Source: Brachionus plicatilis
Lineage: Eukaryota; Rotifera; Eurotatoria; Ploima; Brachionidae
NCBI GenBank assembly: GCA_010279815.1
Contig: QEOQ01000688.1
Span: 62,001-126,000, forward strand
DNA: 64,000 nucleotides
Direction of reading: 5' to 3'
The notes beneath the pieces are model-generated. The model was given only the letters and a program-made list of their open reading frames with translations. It did no database searches and was not told the origin of the DNA. The position numbers and the translations under genes are program-made. Numbering within the stretch: position 1 is the stretch's first letter; the number at the start of each line of letters is the position of its first letter. Below, one piece after another: positions 56,222 to 64,000 of this stretch.

Positions 56222-58499
56222 TTGTTTAGGATCAGTGAAAACTAAAATATTTTCAAACTAAAAAATCTAAAATTTTGAAAATTATTTAACTTTTCAAGTA
56301 ATAAAATTTTATTGTTTCAGATGGGATGAACAAAAAAAGCTTGTTATCTGTACAATTGTAAGATTTGAAATCTAGATTTTTTATAATTAAAATTTTATTA
56401 TTTAAATAGAATAAAATGCTTTTTGCTAAACGGTTAAAGCGTTAGATCTAGCTTGCTTTTGAAATAAATTAAAACTTGAAAAGATGCTTAAACTTTTTTA
56501 GTCTACTCTTTTTCTCATTATTCTAAATTCTATGACTTGATAAAAAAAAAAAAAAAACTTGAAACTAGAGATTTTTTGCTTTGATAAAATTTTAATATTG
56601 ATTAATGAGCACTTATCTTCTATCATAAAATAGCGTTATTAAATGTCGTGATTAAATTCGTGCTTAGATTTATATTTTAAAATCCTTTAAATTTTTTATT
56701 CTTTAAAGTTTACCTAAATATCATGGCTTTATCATCCAAATAATAAATTTGTTTGCATTGCATACCTAATTTGAAAATTTGTTTAACAAAAATACGGTGA
56801 GCCTAAAAGCTTCTATCATTCTCTTACACAAACAACATGATATCAGGTTAAAGAAAAATAATTCAATTCCACATGGAGCTCAGACTGGTTTATAAACTAA
56901 ACCTTGCATAAATACTATTATTTTTCTAGTAAAATATAATGAGCTAAAATTTATTTTTACTATTTTGGTTTTTTGAGATTATAATTTAGAAGATTACATT
57001 TTTCGTATTAGGAAATGACAGAAATATATTATTTTAAATTCACTTTAATTTAACATGAAAAATGATTTTCCGTAATGCATTAAAATTTAACTGCTTTTTC
57101 TAGCATAAATTAAAGGATTTTGATAAAAAAATTATTCTAGTTTGACAACAAAAAATTAAAAATTCTATTTCTCAAAAAACGAAATAGCACACTTAAGCTC
57201 TTTGAAGACATAACATATTACGTAAATTGTTTAATATTTATCTAAAATCTAGAATAAAATTTTTATTTATGAGCCAAGAAATAAAACATTAAAAAGATTA
57301 AGAAATCTAGTTTTTTGAAAATGGCTTCTTGGAAAAACCTTAAAAAAATAATTAAAATTCTTTTTCAAATTTTTTTTTTGATTTTCTAAATCAATCTTCT
57401 TGTCTTAATTTGCTTGAATCCTTCAGGGCTCGAGTGAGCGTAAACGGAAAATAAAAATTTGGCGATTAAAATAAACAGGAAAAAAAATTAAAAAAGATCA
57501 TAATCAAAAATTGATTGCAACGGAATCATCTCAGATCATTGAACTGAAATTTAATTTGAGCTCAGAATCGAAAATTAGAATTAAAGCCAGCTTTTTAATG
57601 AAAGTATCAAGTATTTCAAAAAATTTTAATTTAAAACACATCAATAATATTTTTATTCTCTTTTATAAAATTTTAAGTTTAGGCTTCATAGTTTTTGATA
57701 AATAAAATTTAAAATAATCAAAAACCTATAAAAAAATAACAAATTAAATCCGAATAATTTATTTTATTCTTAATCAAGGCATCTGAAAAATAGATCATTT
57801 TTTTATTCCTACATTTGAAAATCACAAAAATAAATGATATTCATGAAAAAAAATTCCTAGTTAGTAAATTTTATCCTTATATTTTAAGAATTATGCTTAT
57901 GTAAAGAGTATGCTATATCAGCGATATAGAATTTTGTTTTTATAAGAATTTCATTAACTGTTAATTAATTCATTTTTAATTAATAGCATCAAGATAACTT
58001 TAATTATGAATTTTGCATTAAAAAAAATCAGTAATAACCTAAGCAAATTTTTATATTAAACAATTAATTTTTTATTTTTAATTAAGCTGGTTTGCAATTA
58101 AATTGCCAAATAAATATTTTTTCTTAATTTACAAACGAAAATCTAAAACAAATGTTTTGAAAAATGTTTTAACTACACAAAATTTTATAAATTCTTTATC
58201 TTTTTGATCAAATATTAAAGAAAATTACAATTTTCTTATATTTTTTGAAAAGTTTCTAAGCCTTTTTATTCTTTTCATTTATTAATCAAAGTAATTGAAG
58301 TAAATATATCATTTTTTTTTCTAATTTAAAGGATTTGATTATTTCTTCCTTCCTTTGATATTATAATTTCTGATAGACGTTCACTTCCAAAAGTAAAGAG
58401 AGGACTTCTTTGGAGATCACTTCTCAATTTAATGCTTATTTAAATCTAAAATTCAATCTTTTGATTGAATTTTTCCAATAAAAACCCTGCTATATATGC
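56222..58499. other. AT-rich stretch without identified content
   Basis: No gene or definable repeat seen; the 64-codon frame at 57511-57705 has no supporting feature. Confidence 0.4.
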
Positions 58500-58945
58500 A
58501 AAATATTGAAGCGAATCCTAAAAGACTTTGGTTTGTTGGTACACCTTGAAAAAAACGGATTTGTGGCAATTGAACAATACAGCTTCGTGCCTAAATATTC
58601 ATACTTGACAGATCTTTTGGAGACGATTGATACCATAACTGAGGCATTAAATGGTGGTTTTAGAACATTTATGGATTTTGTAAAAGTATTTTACAAGGGT
58701 TCGCATCGAACTTTGGTAAGAAAGTTAGAATCTTATGGCCTTGATCATCTGACTGAGAGATGGATCCAGAATTTCTTGATGACTGAAGGCAAAGAGTGAT
58801 TATGGGTGATGCAGTTTCTAAGTAGTTGGTTGTGTTGAGTGGAGTTCCTTGAGGCTCAGTACTTCGACACTTGTTATTTGTAGTGTTCATCAATGAAATG
58901 CCTGATATTGTAAATTATTTGCAGATGACACCAAGTTAATTTTTA
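58500..58945 (+). mobile_element. LINE reverse transcriptase fragment, second copy of the 33150 family
   Basis: LTDLLETIDTITEALNG, FMDFVKVFYKGSHRTLVRKL, ESYGLDHLTERWIQNFL, a shift, then SGVP, GSVLRHLLFVVFINEMPDIV and an ADDTKL-like end near 58930. The first catalytic Asp motif has degenerated (FVKVFYKG for FAKAFDKG). Non-functional. Confidence 0.75.
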
Positions 58946-59502
58946 TTACTAGAAATCCTTTGAGAGGGACGAGGTATAAAAAACACATAAAAAGATAAAG
59001 TTAAAAAAAAAACATTAAGAGATATTTGAAAAAATTATTTTTGAAAAAGACTTTAAAATCATAAAATATTGGAATGTTAGTTTTTTAGAGATAAAAGATC
59101 ATAAACGTATGCATTTAAAGATAATTCCTAGATAATGCTTTTTGTTTGATGAAAAGATGGTAAATGTTATGAAATGGATCAGATTTCTTTGGGGCTTGAA
59201 AAATATTCTTTTTATGAACTTAAGCAATCAGCAAACTAAACAACTAAATAATTTAATTATTTTTAATATTTCATTTAAATTAATTTAAAATAAATTACTT
59301 ATGAATATTTCATATATTTTTTTTATCATCATATTAATTCCCAGAGTTACCATATAATTGTAAACGATGTCTTAGGATTTGTATATTAACAATAAAAATA
59401 TAGTTAGGTTTGCTTTAATTGAACTGGGTCAAATGATATTTATTTTAAATAAAAAAAAATTTATATTCCATTCTTGAGTGACTAAAATTATGAATATATT
59501 GG

Positions 59503-59719
59503 ACCAGTTTATATTATTATATGTAGTTTGTTTTATATAGGTGCATCTAGAATAGTTAAAAAAAGAATATTAGATCATTTAAATTCCATTAGGAAGTTTT
59601 GAAAGAATATTAAGAAATCTTTGAGGAACTTTTTATTCATGCTCAGCAGGAGAAATATTCACTTTAATAAAGTATTTCAAAAAGAAGATAATATTTCATT
59701 CTATGTTCTTAAATGTAAC
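59503..59719 (+). pseudogene. GIY-YIG endonuclease remnant of a Penelope-like element
   Basis: Reads VYIIICSLFYIGASRIVKKR, then ILDHLNSIRKF, a stop, and KNIKKSLRNFLF, NIHFNKVFQKEDNISFYVLK. The VYI...FYIG pair, the Arg and the DHLNSI helix follow the GIY-YIG layout of Penelope-like elements (Y...YIG...R...H). One internal stop. No RT part was found upstream in the same orientation. Confidence 0.5.
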
Positions 59720-59999
59720 TAAAACCATGACATTATTCGAAAATAAGCTGAAAATGATCTAATCAACTTTTTCTAAAAATTAAAATACCCATTTTGAACA
59801 AAAAAAATCCAAAAATTAAATATTTAAAGATTTTAACTTTTTAAAAAGATTTTTTTTAATTCTGATTTTAAAAAGGATTCAATTCAACTTCAATGATTAT
59901 AATTTTGCATCAATTTTGCATAAGTTTCAAGAACTATTTTTGTTTATTGATTTTATTCAATTTATTTCTTTACTCTTTTTATATATTTTTTTTATTTAA

Positions 60000-60080
60000 G
60001 CAAAGACAGCTACCATAACGACACTACAACAAGTCTCGCTCCACAGGTCTCTTGTTATAGCTTATCATAATTATTATTTC
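60000..60080 (+). repeat. LINE 3' stub (CTTGTTATAGCTTAT type)
   Basis: CCACAGGTCTCTTGTTATAG plus CTTATCATAATTATTATT matches 49405-49446. An ATT-like tail follows. Confidence 0.5.
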
Positions 60081-60268
60081 TTTTTATAATTTATAATTTT
60101 TAAATAGGTATTTTAGTCTCGAAACCTGAAAATTTACTGAAAATAATTTTAAATTTTTTTATTCGTGGTTAGTAGCTTACTAACTTTTATGATAGAGTAT
60201 GCCTGTTTTTTTTTCTACAATTATCCTATAACTTCACTTTCAAGAAAGAAAATTTTCTAAAATTTTAA

Positions 60269-60812
60269 GGCATCTTGAAGTTGATGATCAATTCAAAAAA
60301 TCATTTCAATTCAAAAAGTTTATCCTTAGATATTAAAATAAATCTTTGGTTTAATTTAAAAAATTGTAATGTAACATGCTTTACATGCAATGTAGATTTA
60401 GAAAATAAAAAAAATTGAAGAAATATTTTCTCAATCTATTGATAATCGATTTTTAAATTTAAATGTTTTAACTGATTTTTTGTAAAGTTTATTTGAAAAT
60501 TTTTGTTTCAAAAGTATTTGTGTTTAGCATTCACAATTAAATTTAAAAAAGAAATTCAAATAATAAATTCCAAATAAGTAATAAAATGAAAATAAAACTT
60601 TTCAGAAAATCAGTTTAATAAATTAAAAATCGATTTTATCAATGGATTGAGAAATTTTTCCTTCAATATTTTTTATCTTCTAAATCTACATTGCATGTAA
60701 AGCATGTTACATTACAATTTTTTAAATTAAACCAAAGATTTATTTTAATATCTAAGGATAAACTTTTTGAATTGAAATGATTTTTTGAATTGATCATCAA
60801 CTTCAAGATGCC
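60269..60812. mobile_element. Foldback MITE, GGCATCTTGAAGTT family, copy 2
   Basis: 544 bp flanked by the exact 8-bp duplication AATTTTAA (60261-60268 and 60813-60820). The arms are almost identical for about 140 bp (including TAACATGCTTTACATGCAAT and its mirror) and diverge towards the loop at about 60460-60630. The same terminus as 12531 but a largely different interior. Confidence 0.85.
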
Positions 60813-61246
60813 AATTTTAAACTTATTTTTAAAATAAAAAATTGTAATTGATCAATCAATATTATTTATTTAAAAATATTAAAATTATCTAAATTTTTTC
60901 AAAATTTAAATTAAAACTTGGATCCAAAGTAATTAAATCTTTCTTTTAATTTTTAAATTTAATTAAAATAAATTACTTGTTTTTATTTTACAACATTTTT
61001 CATATTATTATTGATTTTGTTTATTATTCAATAAAAATGTAGTAAGATTTTATCAAATTGAACTGGTTAAAATGGTTAAATGATAAAAATTATCAATTTC
61101 AAGGTTATTTTACCTAAAAGATTGAAAAATATAATCTTAATATTAACCTTAATATTTAAAAAAGGAACAGGATAAAATAATTTATTTTGAAAATTTGATA
61201 AAAGTCATTAGAGATACCAACAATTTGAAATTGGGCAGTTTATTTT

Positions 61247-61527
61247 ATTTATTTGTTTATCTATCTCCAGCTAATGCTCCTTCTGATAAATAGATAGATA
61301 AATAGGTCTATTGTTTGGGATGAGTAAGCTTTGTGTTGAGTTTCCAGGCTGGTTTTTAGCAACTCTAATAACAGGTGCATCGATGTTGGCATTGGCATCG
61401 AACTAGTATTCAGAGCGTAAGCTTGAGAAGTAATCTCTTTGTTTATTGAACAAAACTCATCCGCATTAAGATTATCGCGATTTCTATTAATATCTTTTAC
61501 AAAAACAGATCTGAATTTTGAGTCCAT
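61247..61527 (-). mobile_element. LINE 3'-end fragment with residual ORF
   Basis: On the minus strand an 88-codon frame (SVFVKDINRNRDN..., LLLELLKTSLETQHKAYSSQ) runs into CAGAAGGAGCATTAGCTGGA and GATAGATAAACAAATAAA. That tail matches 17099-17156, so the frame is likely the C-terminal end of the parent element's ORF rather than a gene. Confidence 0.4.
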
Positions 61528-62312
61528 TGATCAATAGTCTTGATTCTTTTTTTTTGTCCGAATTGAACTTTTAAAATTATTCAAATTTGTAGGCTCTAGA
61601 ACATGAAAAAAACTAAATCCGTTTTAATTAAAAATACTTTAAAGAACTGTAACACTCCTTGCATCCCAGGCCATGTCTCTTTGGTTTTAAATATTGTAAT
61701 TTGGTCTAACCCGGTGATCTTTTTGGTAAAAATCTTAAATTTAAGCAAATTAATTTGAGAAAATTCGAAATTCGTTCATCCAAATTACCTCAAGATCTTG
61801 ACTAACCCATATAGACCGACCGGTTAAACGAAAGCAATTTTCCTTAATCCGATAAAACAAAAAAAATAAGGGATGGTTGTTTTAATGGTTTTGAGCGGGA
61901 GATGTTTTCTTGGGGGTCATGTTTATACTTGCTTTTTTTCAGGATTTTGACACTTAGCCTAGTTCTACCCAAGTAATCCTTTTAACGATACAAAAACGAG
62001 AATTATCGATAAGATCCTTAATTCTCGCAAATTTTTCGCCAATTATCGTTAATTTTTTTATTGCAACAAGCTTTATATCTTTTCTTATCGATACTTTATC
62101 GCTGATTATTTACTTATCATTATTGTAAAGATTAAATTTTTTTTTGTTATTACAGTTTTTTAATAAGCTATCATTCACTAATTCAAAAATTCTTTTGGTT
62201 ACAGTAGGAAAATTCCTTATCTTGAATTAGTGATAAATTAGCATTATTAGTGATAATAGATAAATTAATTTCAAAATTGATCAAAATATATTTTTGTATT
62301 TTGATTAATTTT

Positions 62313-63032
62313 AAAAATAAATAAAAAAGTACACAAGACAAAGTATAATCTAACTTTTTGAAATAATGCCGAATGGTGTGTTATTTGACAAGGAAAAATA
62401 TAAATTAATTTAATAAAGGAATTATATGTCAATGTTGTATTTTGATTACCTCTCACAAGGGCTCTGTATTAAAATCGCAGACAATAAAATAGCAAGATTA
62501 AATTAGCAAAACTAAATTAGCACATTTAAAATAGCAAACAAATATAAATCGCAAAAATAAATAAAAAAGTACACAAGACAAAGTATAATCTAACTTTTTG
62601 AAATAATGCCGAATGTTGTGTTATTTGACAAGGAAAAATATAAATTAATTTAATAATGGAATTATATGTCAATGTTGTATTTTGATTACCTCTCACAAGG
62701 GCTCTGTATTAAAATCGCAGACAATAAAATAGCAAGATTAAATTAGCAAAACTAAATTAGCACATTTAAAATAGCAAACAAATATAAATCGCAAAAATAA
62801 ATAAAAAAGTACACAAGACAAAGTATAATCTAACTTTTTGAAATAATGCCGAATGGTGTGTTATTTGACAAGGAAAAATATAAATTAATTTAATAAAGGA
62901 ATTATATGTCAATGTTGTATTTTGATTACCTCTCACAAGGGATCTGTATTAAAATCGCAGACAATAAAATAGCAAGATTAAATTAGCAAAACTAAATTAG
63001 CACATTTAAAATAGCAAACAAATATAAATCGC
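62313..63032. repeat. Three tandem 240-bp units spanning a transposon's left end and its flank
   Basis: Units 62313-62552, 62553-62792 and 62793-63032 differ at only a few bases (for example G to T near 62615, A to T near 62657, C to A near 62942). Each contains flanking DNA, the target duplication CTCACAAG and the first part of the left terminal repeat. An 11-bp motif AAAAATAAATA lies at both outer breakpoints. Confidence 0.9.
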
Positions 63033-63762
63033 AAAAATAAATAGCAAATCAAAAAATAGCAAGATCATTTTAGCAAAATAAAATGGCAACAAGTCAATTA
63101 GACTCTTTGATTAATAGTTTCAATGGCTTAACAATTAATAAATGCCAAATTACACTATCTCAAAAAAATAAACCAATATATATAAAATAAACAAAAAAAT
63201 AAACTTTAATCTATGATTCTGGTGTAGAGGATCCAAATCGTTTTTTATGTTTGGTACTGAAGAAAATTTTTCTTTAATTGTAACGGCTCATCTTTTTGCC
63301 GATGGTACATTCTCTATTGCTCCTAAGCTATTCGAACAAGTGTATACCATACATGCTTTGATTAAAGGTCGTTGTGTTCCGTTAATTTATTGCCTTTTAC
63401 CTCGTAAAAATCAAAAAATCTAAGAGGATGTATTAACTGTAGTTAAGTCTAAGATTAACAATCAACCACTATCATTTACTACAGACTTCGAGTTGGCTTT
63501 CATCAACGCTGTAACCAAAATTTTTATATGATAAATATGACAGCTTTTATGAGAACCTTTCATATATTCTAGAATATTGACACTGTTTTTCTAATTATCT
63601 TCTTAATTGGATTTTTTTTAAATAAACTTAATCGCTATTTTAATCGATGCTATTTAAATAAAATTTTTTGCTAATTATATTTTGCTATTTTGATCTTGCT
63701 TTTTTCTACCTTTGCGATTTTAATTGTTGCTAATTTAATTGATGCTATTTTGAATCTCTACC
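62460..63762 (+). mobile_element. MULE-like DNA transposon with AAATAGCAA-type terminal repeats, defective
   Basis: The left end (GGCTCTGTATTAAAATCGCA, then TAGCAA/CGCAAA units) is mirrored at the right end (TTGCTATTTT, TTGCTAATTT and TTTGCGATTTT, ending GAATCTCTACC). The 8-bp duplication CTCACAAG lies at 62452-62459 (repeated at 62692 and 62932) and at 63763-63770. Without the tandem duplication the element spans 62940-63762. The only coding content is the transposase fragment at 63240-63532. Confidence 0.75.
63240..63532 (+). pseudogene. MULE transposase fragment (DDE core, two Asp motifs)
   Basis: Reads FMFGTEENFSLIVTAHLF, then FADGTFSIAPKLFEQVYTIH, ALIKGRCVPLIYCLLPRKN, a stop, and SFTTDFELAFINAVTKIF. 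FADGTF (first Asp) and TDFE (second Asp) are hallmarks of Mutator-like transposases. The third catalytic Glu, zinc-finger and SWIM parts are absent. It complements the SWIM protein at 9292, which has the outer modules but no DDE core, though nothing shows they are related. Confidence 0.75.
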
Positions 63763-64000
63763 CTCACAAGACCCATCAAGCCTATGCGCAAGCATACTGT
63801 TTTTAAAAATATAACCCTACAAGCCTAAAAACATTTTAAATTATATTTTTAGATCTTTGTCCGACCTAAAAACACACCAGTCGGCATTATTTAATTGATT
63901 ATAAAATTTTGGAGTAAAAATGTTAATTGGATTGCCAATTAATTTTATTTATTCATAGAAAAGCTTTAGAACATTTATTTTAATCCTCATGAACACTTTT

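Noticed and set aside
62313..63032. CRISPR-like array (three regular 240-bp repeats)
   Set aside because: Repeats are too long, have no unique spacers, and contain a transposon end; the genome is eukaryotic.

Overview
The window is nuclear DNA from an animal with an extremely AT-rich genome. Proteins are split by short introns of about 45-55 nt (GT...AG), with a few kilobase-long ones, and several genes have clear metazoan orthologues. No rRNA, operon-like prokaryotic layout or CRISPR array is visible. The intron style, gene content and repeats (MULE/SWIM proteins, non-LTR and Penelope-like remnants, many MITEs) would fit a monogonont rotifer such as Brachionus. That placement is inference and needs a database search.

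Layout. 1-3793 (-): 5' part of an RGP1 homologue with a 2.7-kb repeat-rich intron. 4060-4527: assembly gap. 5529-7502 (-): intronless ACAD9-type acyl-CoA dehydrogenase that has lost its catalytic glutamate. 9292-10509 (-): MULE-derived FLYWCH/SWIM protein without a transposase core. 14355-19992 (-): six-exon WHAMM/JMY actin nucleation factor. 21364-23679 (+): eight-exon ILVBL/HACL2 thiamine-diphosphate enzyme. 26511-27254 (+): CIR1. 27409-27649 (+): NOP10, 154 bp downstream of CIR1. 30866-32679 (+): GDPD1-type phosphodiesterase. 34753-36995 (-): 5'-truncated LINE with an intact, GC-balanced reverse transcriptase. 38288-39703 (-): ankyrin-type protein. 41792-44076 (-): signal-peptide/CBM14/single-pass membrane protein. 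55827-56221 (-): 97-aa membrane protein reconstructed from three small exons. The last 20 kb is otherwise almost entirely decayed mobile DNA.

Most of the remaining sequence is repeats. I could define several inverted-repeat (foldback/MITE) families, three copies with exact 8-bp target-site duplications; one insertion has an empty-site paralogue inside this same window. Other elements include a MULE-like transposon whose left end and flank are tandemly triplicated with a 240-bp period, a GGCCGGCC-rich GC island, a GGAAT-type array, and a tRNA-Lys-like gene at the centre of a long palindrome. Degenerate LINEs and Penelope-like elements (GIY-YIG remnant, hammerhead-like core) fill much of 45-60 kb.

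The host genes are unrelated housekeeping genes: Golgi Rab6 GEF partner, complex I assembly, actin nucleation, fatty-acid alpha-oxidation, Notch co-repressor, snoRNP and lysophospholipid metabolism. They do not form a pathway. The most notable biology is the apparently dead ACAD9, the domesticated-looking SWIM protein, and the tRNA/palindrome structure. Exon boundaries were set by reading-phase agreement and remembered family homology; no searches were run.
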